A stretch of DNA of 5,981 nucleotides from the NCBI GenBank assembly GCA_913053915.1, contig CAJXGP010000148.1, positions 1 through 5,981 on the forward strand, given 5' to 3'. How positions within the stretch are numbered: position 1 is the stretch's first letter; each line of letters starts with the position of its first letter. Source of the stretch: an uncultured Ignavibacteriales bacterium. Lineage in GTDB: Bacteria > Bacteroidota > Ignavibacteria > Ignavibacteriales > Ignavibacteriaceae. The translations under genes and the position numbers were made by a program. Under the pieces are notes generated by a model. The model did not search any database and was not told where the DNA came from. It saw only the letters and a list, made by a program, of their open reading frames with translations. Positions 1 through 5,981 of the stretch are shown here, in pieces.

Positions 1-172
1 GTATGCTCAATCCTTTGTCAATAATCGAACGGGATTTTTTACCTTTAATATCCGCCACAAATCCCATTCCACACGCATCGTGTTCCGAACCGGGATCATA
101 CATGCCTTGCCCGGATAATGGAAGTCTCGAATTCAAATCTTTAATATTCATATTTCTCTGTGATTTTCTCAT
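1..172 (-). CDS. gltB: Glutamate synthase large subunit, N-terminal fragment (runs off the window)
   Basis: The first 57 codons of a GltB-type glutamate synthase (GOGAT) are present; the rest lies beyond position 1. The enzyme makes two glutamates from glutamine and 2-oxoglutarate in the cytoplasm. The diagnostic stretch is YDPGSEHDACGMGFVADIKG (residues 25-44), matching the start of the class II glutamine amidotransferase domain. Cys34 would be the catalytic N-terminal nucleophile exposed after removal of a 33-residue propeptide, a length typical of the family. The ATG at 172 is preceded by AAAGGA (185-180) with a 7-base spacer, a good ribosome-binding site that favours this start over Met8. 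The 272-base gap to the upstream gene contains terminator-like and promoter-like sequences, so gltB probably starts its own transcript. The family call is firm; the cofactor type (NADPH or ferredoxin) cannot be judged from this fragment. Confidence 0.9.
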   Translation of the reverse strand, partial: MRKSQRNMNIKDLNSRLPLSGQGMYDPGSEHDACGMGFVADIKGKKSRSIIDKGLSI

Positions 173-214
173 TACTAATTCCTTTCATCCTAAGAAAAGA
201 TTGGATAACTATAC

Positions 215-241
215 ATTATACTTCATAAATATACTTTACAA
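215..241 (-). promoter_or_regulatory. Possible gltB promoter
   Basis: On the minus strand TTGTAA (241-236) and a perfect TATAAT (220-215) are separated by 15 bases, shorter than the usual 16-18. A start near 208 would give a leader of about 36 bases ahead of the gltB ATG at 172. The region is very AT-rich, so chance matches are likely; position just upstream of gltB and just after a terminator-like hairpin is the main support. Confidence 0.3.
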
Positions 242-260
242 TTTAATTAAATTTTCAATT

Positions 261-280
261 AAAAACCTTATTAAATAAGG
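261..280 (-). terminator. Weak Rho-independent terminator-like hairpin after the nitrilase gene
   Basis: Read on the minus strand, CCTTATTTAATAAGG (280-266) can fold as a 5-6 bp stem with a 3-5 base loop and is followed directly by TTTTT (265-261). No T-tract follows it on the plus strand, so it would act only on minus-strand transcripts. It lies about 165 bases after the nitrilase stop and about 90 bases before gltB. The stem has only two G-C pairs, so it is weak; the same 15-base near-perfect palindrome could instead be a protein-binding operator for gltB. Confidence 0.35.
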
Positions 281-444
281 GTAGTAACTATTTCTTTAAT
301 AAAATCTTAAGGTTTTCAAGTCTTTCCAAATAATTTACAAGTATTCTAATCATTTATCCCTTATTTATTTTTAATAATATAATGGCCAAAAAATGGTATA
401 AAAGTTTTATTTCAGAAAGAATTTGAATAATTTAAAAAGTTTGG

Positions 445-1200
445 TCAGATTAAGAAAATATCGTCGAGGAAAGGTAGTTTTTCTCTAATGTCCACTACAG
501 TGTGGTGAGTAATTTCCGTTGTAATAACTTTCTCTTCATTTATTGAAGTAACCAGCTTATTTCCCATCGGATCATAAACGCTGCTGTAACCGTCATAAAC
601 TAATTTAGGATCATTACCTATCCGATTAACACCGGCCATGTAACATTGATTTTCAATAGCTCGCGCTTTTAATAGGGTTTTCCAATGCTCTATTCTTGTA
701 ATAGGCCAATTTGCAACATTTACAATTAGGTCCACTCTTTCTTTCGCATAAGTTCGGTATAATTCCGGGAACCTCAGATCATAGCATATTGATAATCCCA
801 CTTTCATATCCTCAATTTGAGTTACGGTAGTATCTTCTCCTCTCGCGTAATATTTATCTTCTAATGAATAGGGATGTATCTTTTGATATTTGGTTACCAG
901 CATACCTTCCGGGTTAACATGAATCAAAGTATTGAAATACTTATCTTTTTCTTTTTCAATCAATCCACCTAATACATGGATTTTTTTTTGTTTTGCAATT
1001 CCGGCATAGAAATTATATGTATCGCCGGTAATAGATTCGGATAATTTCTGTGCATTCATCGTAAAACCGGTTAATGTCATCTCAGGTAAAATTAATAAAG
1101 ATAATTCATGAAGATTATTTGAAAGTAACTCAATAATCTTCCTTTTATTTTTATCTTTATTTTCCCAATAAGGATTATATTGTAAGAGACCGATTTTCAT
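445..1200 (-). CDS. Nitrilase-superfamily amidohydrolase, probable omega-amidase (YafV/Nit2-like)
   Basis: A 251-residue cytoplasmic enzyme of the carbon-nitrogen hydrolase superfamily, about the length of E. coli YafV. The Glu-Lys-Cys catalytic triad is visible: Glu40 in LPEMTLTGF, Lys107 in YQKIHPYS and Cys139 in SICYDLRFPELYR. The stretch NWPITRIEHWKTLLKARAIE (residues 164-183), followed by NQCYMAGVNRIGND, is characteristic of the YafV/Nit2 omega-amidase branch. Such enzymes hydrolyse 2-oxoglutaramate or 2-oxosuccinamate to the dicarboxylic 2-oxo acid plus ammonia, clearing products of glutamine or asparagine transamination. The ATG at 1200 is preceded by a modest GGA with a 9-base spacer. 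It lies 216 bases after cimA and 272 before gltB, so it may be transcribed alone or as the tail of the leucine operon. Substrate is inferred from family; another short-chain amide cannot be excluded. Confidence 0.85.
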   Translation of the reverse strand: MKIGLLQYNPYWENKDKNKRKIIELLSNNLHELSLLILPEMTLTGFTMNAQKLSESITGDTYNFYAGIAKQKKIHVLGGLIEKEKDKYFNTLIHVNPEGMLVTKYQKIHPYSLEDKYYARGEDTTVTQIEDMKVGLSICYDLRFPELYRTYAKERVDLIVNVANWPITRIEHWKTLLKARAIENQCYMAGVNRIGNDPKLVYDGYSSVYDPMGNKLVTSINEEKVITTEITHHTVVDIREKLPFLDDIFLI

Positions 1201-1270
1201 TTTATTTATTCCGTTTACGCTATATAATATTTTTATAAATGAGTCTTCGTATAAACAATTTAGATGATAA

Positions 1271-1306
1271 CAAATATATTAAATTGTATTATGAATTTTC
1301 ATCCAA
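1271..1306 (-). promoter_or_regulatory. Possible Bacteroidota-type promoter for the nitrilase gene
   Basis: TATATTTG on the minus strand (1278-1271) fits the TAnnTTTG -7 consensus known from Bacteroidota. A TTG lies upstream at 1306-1304, but the 25-base spacing is longer than the usual 17-23. The leader to the ATG at 1200 would be about 65 bases. The rest of the 1201-1416 gap is AT-rich with no other convincing signal, so this is a weak candidate. Confidence 0.2.
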
Positions 1307-1416
1307 TAATTCTACAAACAATTACCGGTTGGAATAAATCTCATAATAAGCAAATTACTATTTGAATAAACGAAATATAATCTGCCTTCACTTAACCCAA
1401 CCGTTAGACAAATGAA

Positions 1417-2988
1417 CTAAGCGATTAATTTTGCTTTCTTAGATTGAAATTTAAAAAGCTTATAATTTATACTATCGCTTAAAGCTTGGAAACTAGCTTC
1501 AATTATATTTTTTGAAACACCAACCGCACCCCAAGTTTCGTTACCATCTCCGGATTGTATCATTACTCTCACTTTAGCAGCAGTTCCTTCTTTTTCATCA
1601 AGGACTCGAACTTTATAGTCAACCAATTTAATCAATGAAATTTCAGGATAAAATCTCAACAATGCTTTCCGTAAGGCATTATCAAGAGCATTGACAGGGC
1701 CATCACCGTCAGAAGCAGTATGCTCAATTTCACCGTCAACTTCAACTTTCAACACTGCCTCGGCGCTGGAAACTCCTTTGTTATCATAAACAACATTCAC
1801 TTTAGAATCCAGAACATTAAAAAATGGAGTGAATTCATTTAATTCCGCTCGAAGTAGGAGTTCAAAAGAAGCTTCCGCACCATCGAATTGATAACCTTTG
1901 TATTCTAAGTCTTTTACATAATTGACTAATTTTTTACTTAATTCTTTATTTCCCGAAAGGTCTATACCCAATTCTTTAGCTTTATACCGGATATTGCTTT
2001 GCCCGGAAAGATCAGACACCAGTACCCGTTGTTTGTTACCAACTTTTGCCGGTTCGATATGTTCATACATTTTACTATCTTTTAAGACTGCACTGACATG
2101 AATGCCCCCTTTGTGTGCAAAAGCAGATTTACCGACATAAGCACTTCTAGAGTTAGGTGCAAGATTCATCATTTCATAAACAAAATTTGAGAGCGATGTC
2201 AGATGCGTCAAATTTATTTTCTGTTTTGTTTCCTTATTTAACTTTAAGAGAATATTCGGAATAACGCTACAAAGGTTGGCATTTCCACATCGTTCACCGA
2301 CACCATTTATGGTGCCTTGTACATGAACCGCTAAAGAATTTGCAACTGCCAGTTCAGAATCGTTATGGGCATGAATACCAATTGGTTTATCTATCTCATA
2401 TTTAAGTTCATTCATAATTTTAGTAATTTCATGGGGTATTGTTCCCCCATTTGTATCGCAGAGGACTATTACATCCGCTCCCGCACTTTCGGCAGCTTTC
2501 AACATTTTTTTTGCAAATTTATTATCGTCCTTGTAACCGTCAAAGAAATGTTCACAATCGTATATAACTCTTCTGCCGTGTTTTTTCAAAAATTCAACGG
2601 ATCGATAAATGAGCTCTTCGTTTTGCTCATCCGAAAGTTTTAACCCTTTTTGGGAATGTAATCTCCACATTTTTCCGAAAATAGAAACAGTAGGGGTTTC
2701 AGTTTTTAATAATGCATTCAGATTTGGATCTGCTTCCAGATGTATCAATGATCTAGCGGTTGAACCAAAGGCACAGATTTGAGCATTATCAAATTTTATA
2801 CTTTTGGCTTTTTGAAAAAATTCTTCGTCACGGGGATTACTGCCGGGCCAGCCACCTTCAATTACATCAATTCCAAATTCATCTAATTTTTGGGCAATTA
2901 AAATTTTATCTTGAACAGATAGATTTATCCCTTCACCCTGTGTACCATCTCTTAACATGGTGTCAAATAATTCTATTTCATCTTTCAT
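1417..2988 (-). CDS. cimA: (R)-citramalate synthase
   Basis: A 523-residue LeuA-family enzyme that condenses pyruvate with acetyl-CoA to citramalate, opening the threonine-independent route to 2-oxobutyrate and isoleucine. The TIM-barrel domain (about 1-300) carries FDTMLRDGTQ with catalytic Arg13 and metal ligand Asp14, the metal-binding pair His206/His208 in HAHND, GERCGNANLCS (231-241), and AHKGGIHVS (291-299). The CimA-type signatures EGGWPGSNPRDEEFF (44-58) and EHFFDGYK (146-153) separate it from LeuA and homocitrate synthase. A LeuA-type dimerisation/feedback domain occupies about 390-510, with DGDGPVNALDNALRKAL. The ATG at 2988 lacks a clear ribosome-binding site, and the gene starts 50 bases after leuD. 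One oddity: six residues normally found between NSL and VQGT in the barrel are absent at residues 219-223. The frame is otherwise intact, so it is called as a gene, though activity is less certain than identity. Confidence 0.92.
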   Translation of the reverse strand: MKDEIELFDTMLRDGTQGEGINLSVQDKILIAQKLDEFGIDVIEGGWPGSNPRDEEFFQKAKSIKFDNAQICAFGSTARSLIHLEADPNLNALLKTETPTVSIFGKMWRLHSQKGLKLSDEQNEELIYRSVEFLKKHGRRVIYDCEHFFDGYKDDNKFAKKMLKAAESAGADVIVLCDTNGGTIPHEITKIMNELKYEIDKPIGIHAHNDSELAVANSLAVHVQGTINGVGERCGNANLCSVIPNILLKLNKETKQKINLTHLTSLSNFVYEMMNLAPNSRSAYVGKSAFAHKGGIHVSAVLKDSKMYEHIEPAKVGNKQRVLVSDLSGQSNIRYKAKELGIDLSGNKELSKKLVNYVKDLEYKGYQFDGAEASFELLLRAELNEFTPFFNVLDSKVNVVYDNKGVSSAEAVLKVEVDGEIEHTASDGDGPVNALDNALRKALLRFYPEISLIKLVDYKVRVLDEKEGTAAKVRVMIQSGDGNETWGAVGVSKNIIEASFQALSDSINYKLFKFQSKKAKLIA

Positions 2989-3038
2989 TTCGATTATACC
3001 AATTATTAATTTCCGTTTTTCATAATTAAAAAAAACTA

Positions 3039-3599
3039 TTAAACTATCATTCCTTTTAACCTGGCATATTTAAATATATCTCCGGCTTCAACAATGGGAA
3101 GGATATCTCCCAAAGAACGTAAATTAAAATATTCGCCGGAAGAAATATTTTTAAGTGTATTTGATTCAATATTCAGCTTAAGCTCATCACCGGTTTTAAT
3201 TTTATTGTTTAATTTTTGTGGGGTTTCAAAAGGGAGTAAAAACCCGCCATCCACACTATTGCGGTAAAATATACGGGCATAAGATTCTGCAATAATCGCT
3301 TTAACGCCTGCAACTTTCAAAGCAAAAGGTGCATGCTCTCTGCTGGAACCACATCCGAAGTTTGAACCGCCAATTACAATATTAAAATCAGATTGGTAGT
3401 TTTCTCCTTTTATAAAAGGGATTCCTCCTTCCTGTAAACCAGTTTGTGAAAGAGGAACCCCGGAGAGAGCAAAGTGACCATACTTTTTCTTTTCTTCAGG
3501 ATCAGTTAAGCTATAAACCAAATATTCGGCAGGAATAATTTGATCCGTATCTATATTATCACCAAGTACAAAAGCTTTACCTTTAATTATTTTTTCCAT
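3039..3599 (-). CDS. leuD: 3-isopropylmalate dehydratase (isomerase) small subunit
   Basis: The 186-residue small subunit of isopropylmalate isomerase, an aconitase-type swivelling domain that completes the active site of LeuC. Visible motifs are GDNIDTDQIIPAEYLVY (13-29), which leads into the substrate-selecting loop, IGGSNFGCGSSREHAP (76-91), the hallmark of the family, and SYARIFYRNSVDGGFLLP (106-123). A YLVY-like loop, rather than the YLRT remembered for homoaconitases, fits an isopropylmalate/citramalate substrate. The protein resembles plant and Chlorobi small subunits more than the E. coli LeuD (201 residues). The ATG at 3599 is 41 bases after leuC and has only a weak purine-rich stretch upstream, so translation may depend partly on coupling with leuC. 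With LeuC it isomerises 2- to 3-isopropylmalate and probably also citramalate to beta-methylmalate for the neighbouring CimA. Confidence 0.95.
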   Translation of the reverse strand: MEKIIKGKAFVLGDNIDTDQIIPAEYLVYSLTDPEEKKKYGHFALSGVPLSQTGLQEGGIPFIKGENYQSDFNIVIGGSNFGCGSSREHAPFALKVAGVKAIIAESYARIFYRNSVDGGFLLPFETPQKLNNKIKTGDELKLNIESNTLKNISSGEYFNLRSLGDILPIVEAGDIFKYARLKGMIV

Positions 3600-3640
3600 T
3601 TAATCATCAATCTTTTATTCATTTCAATTCTTGTTCGATA

Positions 3641-4936
3641 TTATAAAAAGTCCCTCGGATCAGCGATTGCCCCGCTTAATGCAGAAGCAGCTACCGTTAA
3701 AGGAGAAGCCAAATACACAGATGATTTTTTGCTTCCCATTCTGCCGGGAAAATTTCTGTTCGTTGTAGAAATTATTGTTTCACCGTCAATCGCTCTTCCA
3801 ACAGTATCTATCGGACCTCCCAAACATGCAGCGCATGAAGAAGGGGCTATTTCACAACCGGCATTCTGAAAAATCTGCTTCAAGGAAACACCTGCAATAG
3901 TATTTTCCCCAAGTTGCTTTGCAACCGCAGTGCTGGCGGGAACAATAAAAGTCGGGACCTTAATTTCATTACCAAAGATAATTTTAGCAGCAGCTTTAAA
4001 ATCGCTAATTTTACCACCCGTACAAGAACCTATATAACATTTTGTAAGTTTTGTTCCCTGCACATCCCGGACAGAATCCAAATTAGCGGGACTATGCGGT
4101 TTAGCCACTGATGGTTCTATTTTCGATATATCATATTTATATTCTGCAACATATTTTGCATCAGGATCACTTTTGAAAATTTCATAAGATTTATTACTTC
4201 TCTCTTTCACGTAAGCTTCCGTTACTTCATCAGCTTCAATAATACCGTTCATAGCTCCGGCTTCGATCACCATATTTGTTAAGGTCATTCGTTCATCAAT
4301 TGAAAGAGAAAAAACACCTTCGCCATTAAATTCTAAAGCTCTGTAAGTGCCGCCGTCCGTTGTAATGTCACCTAACACATGAAGAATAAGATCCTTCGCC
4401 GTTAAATATGGAGGTAACTCACCGGTAAATGTGAACTTCATTGATTCGGGAACTTTTTCCCAAATTTTTCCCGTACCTATAATAAAAGCTGCATCGGTAT
4501 TCCCCACGCCGGTAGAAAACATCCCAAAAGCTCCCGACGTACAAGTGTGAGAATCAGTACCAAATAAAACTGTACCCGGGATATTGTATCCTTCCTCCGC
4601 TAATGCAATGTGACATACCCCCTTATATCTATCAGTACCTACATCATAATAATTTTCTAAATTATAATCTTTTGCAAATTGTCTTAATATTCCCACATTT
4701 CTGTTAGCTTGTGGATTCTTTGTAAATATGTAATGATCTGGAAAAATCACTAATTTTTCCTTATCCCAGATTTTAGCATTCTCACCAAATTCACGTTTCC
4801 AAATGTTGATTGTAGGTGGTCCACAGACATCATGCGTCATCAAGACATCAACATTCAACCATAAATTTTCACCCGGTTTTACTTTAGATTTACCGGCTGA
4901 TTTAGATAATATTTTTTCAGTTATAGTCATTCCCAT
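3641..4936 (-). CDS. leuC: 3-isopropylmalate dehydratase (isomerase) large subunit
   Basis: The 431-residue catalytic subunit of isopropylmalate isomerase, a [4Fe-4S] aconitase-family enzyme. The three expected cluster ligands are visible: Cys305 in YIGSCTGGK, and Cys368 and Cys371 in SSCAACLGGP. Other family motifs are NVDVLMTHDVCGPP (28-41), FGTDSHTCTSGAFG (125-138) and the C-terminal TTNRNFPGRMG (391-401) with YLASPLTVAASAL (408-420). Length and motifs fit the shorter plant/Chlorobi LeuC type, not the roughly 466-residue E. coli type. It pairs with LeuD, encoded 41 bases downstream. The ATG at 4936 is chosen because AAGGA (4951-4947) lies 10 bases upstream; Met3 would lie 16 bases away, too far. 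The gap to leuA is 14 bases and the ribosome-binding site touches the leuA stop, so translation is probably coupled. The cluster-bearing subunit is expected to be oxygen-sensitive, as in the family. Confidence 0.96.
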   Translation of the reverse strand: MGMTITEKILSKSAGKSKVKPGENLWLNVDVLMTHDVCGPPTINIWKREFGENAKIWDKEKLVIFPDHYIFTKNPQANRNVGILRQFAKDYNLENYYDVGTDRYKGVCHIALAEEGYNIPGTVLFGTDSHTCTSGAFGMFSTGVGNTDAAFIIGTGKIWEKVPESMKFTFTGELPPYLTAKDLILHVLGDITTDGGTYRALEFNGEGVFSLSIDERMTLTNMVIEAGAMNGIIEADEVTEAYVKERSNKSYEIFKSDPDAKYVAEYKYDISKIEPSVAKPHSPANLDSVRDVQGTKLTKCYIGSCTGGKISDFKAAAKIIFGNEIKVPTFIVPASTAVAKQLGENTIAGVSLKQIFQNAGCEIAPSSCAACLGGPIDTVGRAIDGETIISTTNRNFPGRMGSKKSSVYLASPLTVAASALSGAIADPRDFL

Positions 4937-4946
4937 GATATAATTT

Positions 4947-4953
4947 TCCTTTA
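4947..4953 (-). promoter_or_regulatory. leuC ribosome-binding site overlapping the leuA stop codon
   Basis: The leuA stop TAA (4953-4951) shares its last A with the AAGGA Shine-Dalgarno of leuC (4951-4947). Ribosomes finishing leuA therefore sit on the leuC initiation site, a layout expected for translational coupling. It is the clearest ribosome-binding site inside the leucine cluster and sets the leuC start at 4936. Confidence 0.65.
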
Positions 4954-5981
4954 TACCGCTTGTGATATATCAGACAATGAATGCTTATAAAATTCATCTT
5001 CTTTTTTTCGATTCATAAAATCCTGCTGTTGATTGAGCGCTTGTAAATAAGCTTTAGCACTTGCCTCTATAATATCGGTAGAAACTCCGCGACCGGTATA
5101 CGAATCTTCACCTTCTCTCAGGCGTACTATAACTTCCCCCAACGACTGTCTTCCGGAAGTAACGGAACGTACATTGTAGGACTCTAATCTCAGTTTTATA
5201 TGAAGTACTCTTTCAATCGCATTAAAGCAAGCATCCACAGAGCCGTCACCGGTAGCAGATTCATATAAAACACCGTCCTTCGTTTTTATCCTAACGGTTG
5301 CAGTAGGTATGGAATTTGTGCCCATATTAACATAGATATAATCAAGTTCATAGAAAGAGTCTTTATTGTGTTTAGATTGATCGCCCATAAGAATTCTGAG
5401 GTCTTCATCAAAAACTTCTTTTTTCTTATCGGCTAATTGAAGAAAACTTTCATAAATTTTCTGGAGTTTCTCTTCGTTTAATGAATAGCCTAATTCTTTC
5501 AACCTCGATTTCAAACCATGTCTACCGGAGTGCCGTCCCAAAACAATTTTAGTTTTTTGAACCCCAACGCTTTCGGGAGTTAAAATTTCATAAGTCCGAC
5601 GATTTTTCAGTATACCATCTTGATGAATACCGGACTCATGAGCAAATGCATTTTCACCGACAATAGCTTTGTTAGGCTGAACAATTATTCCGGTAAATGA
5701 AGAAACTATTTTACTTGTGTTATAAATTTCCTCAGTTTTTATTTTAGTATAATACCTTGTGATATCTTCCCTAACCTTCAGAGCCATTATAATTTCTTCG
5801 AGAGCAGCGTTGCCGGCACGTTCGCCGATTCCGTTGATTGCCCCTTCTACTTGCCGGGCGCCGTTTTCAATACCTGCCAAAGAATTTGCCACAGCAAGTC
5901 CCAGATCGTTATGGCAATGGACGGAAATGATCGCCTGGTCGATGTTGGGCACCCGGTTAAACAGCATGGTGATCAGGGCGG
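4951..5981 (-). CDS. leuA: 2-isopropylmalate synthase, C-terminal two-thirds (5' end outside the window)
   Basis: The last 343 codons of LeuA, which condenses 2-oxoisovalerate with acetyl-CoA as the first step of leucine synthesis. About 180 residues, including the catalytic DTTLRDG motif, lie beyond 5981. The reading frame is open to the window edge (ALIT precedes the first visible Met), so the ATG at 5967 is internal and not the start. Visible barrel motifs are the metal-binding HCHNDLG (codons near 5919-5899), [11 protein letters not shown] and [12 protein letters not shown]. The LeuA-specific [13 protein letters not shown] follows, then the C-terminal feedback domain with [17 protein letters not shown] and [16 protein letters not shown]. 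Leucine inhibition through that domain is known for the family. It leads the leuC-leuD-cimA cluster. Odd: from about 5801 to the window edge base composition and codon choice switch to GC-rich, unlike the rest of the gene. Confidence 0.95.
   Translation of the reverse strand, partial: ALITMLFNRVPNIDQAIISVHCHNDLGLAVANSLAGIENGARQVEGAINGIGERAGNAALEEIIMALKVREDITRYYTKIKTEEIYNTSKIVSSFTGIIVQPNKAIVGENAFAHESGIHQDGILKNRRTYEILTPESVGVQKTKIVLGRHSGRHGLKSRLKELGYSLNEEKLQKIYESFLQLADKKKEVFDEDLRILMGDQSKHNKDSFYELDYIYVNMGTNSIPTATVRIKTKDGVLYESATGDGSVDACFNAIERVLHIKLRLESYNVRSVTSGRQSLGEVIVRLREGEDSYTGRGVSTDIIEASAKAYLQALNQQQDFMNRKKEDEFYKHSLSDISQAV
5801..5981 (-). other. GC-rich segment within leuA with foreign codon usage
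   Basis: By hand count, 101 of 181 bases (56%) are G or C here, against 28 of 100 in the adjacent 5701-5800. In the 22 leuA codons at 5914-5979, 19 end in G or C; in 22 codons starting near 5768, only 4 do. Conserved Gly/Ala-rich motifs explain part of the GC rise but not the third-position bias. It could be a recombinant leuA segment or a chimeric contig end; the window cannot decide. Confidence 0.6.

Noticed and set aside
3..278. Open plus-strand frame of 91 codons at the left edge
   Set aside because: It is antisense to the gltB start, has no family resemblance, and ends in a low-complexity AT-rich tail; the minus-strand gltB reading is far stronger.
1201..1416. Possible small gene or RNA in the gap between cimA and the nitrilase gene
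   Set aside because: The gap is AT-rich, with no coding pattern, tRNA-like fold or recognised riboswitch motif visible; only the weak promoter-like and inverted-repeat signals listed elsewhere stand out.
2365..3029. Plus-strand open frames opposite cimA
   Set aside because: These lie antisense to a well-conserved gene and have compositions (rich in Phe, His, Ile) typical of shadow frames.
3028..3035. Run of eight T on the minus strand just after the leuD stop, as a terminator
   Set aside because: No G-C stem precedes it, and cimA follows within 50 bases; it looks like AT-rich spacer.
3540..4111. Plus-strand open frames opposite leuD and leuC
   Set aside because: They mirror conserved minus-strand coding sequence and show no recognisable domain or start signal.
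5965..5967. ATG at 5967 as the leuA start
   Set aside because: The frame remains open to the window edge, and the visible protein begins deep inside the LeuA barrel just before the HCHND motif, so this Met is internal.

Overview
This AT-rich window carries six protein genes, all on the minus strand, so the biological reading order runs from high to low coordinates: leuA (5' end outside the window), leuC, leuD, cimA, an omega-amidase-type nitrilase gene, and the first 57 codons of gltB (3' part outside the window). It is chromosomal amino-acid biosynthesis. I see no RNA gene, CRISPR array, insertion sequence, phage gene or origin.

The organism is probably a free-living bacterium of the Bacteroidota/Chlorobiota/Ignavibacteriota kind. 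Three things point that way: AT-rich sequence with AT-ending codons, ribosome-binding sites that are sometimes weak or absent, and LeuC/LeuD proteins of the 'plant/Chlorobi' type rather than the E. coli type. This placement is inferred from remembered family resemblance and is only moderately certain.

Region 2989-5981 is the leucine part: leuA, leuC and leuD, with gaps of 14 and 41 bases. cimA follows 50 bases after leuD, so leuA-leuC-leuD-cimA is probably one transcription unit. LeuA commits 2-oxoisovalerate to leucine. CimA commits pyruvate to citramalate, the threonine-independent route to 2-oxobutyrate and isoleucine. In the known pathways the LeuCD isomerase serves both chains. The third shared enzyme, LeuB, is not in the window.

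Region 1-1416 is looser. A 216-base gap separates cimA from the nitrilase gene, and a 272-base gap separates that gene from gltB. The second gap holds a weak terminator-like hairpin followed by a possible promoter, so gltB is probably transcribed on its own. The nitrilase-family enzyme and glutamate synthase both concern glutamine/2-oxoglutarate nitrogen metabolism, but a functional link is only inferred.

Two features merit a second look. First, the leuA end of the window (about 5801-5981) changes abruptly to GC-rich sequence with GC-ending codons, which suggests recombination or an assembly chimera. Second, CimA lacks six residues in a normally invariant part of its TIM barrel, a gap visible by comparison with LeuA in this same window. 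Nothing here looks like an undescribed system.
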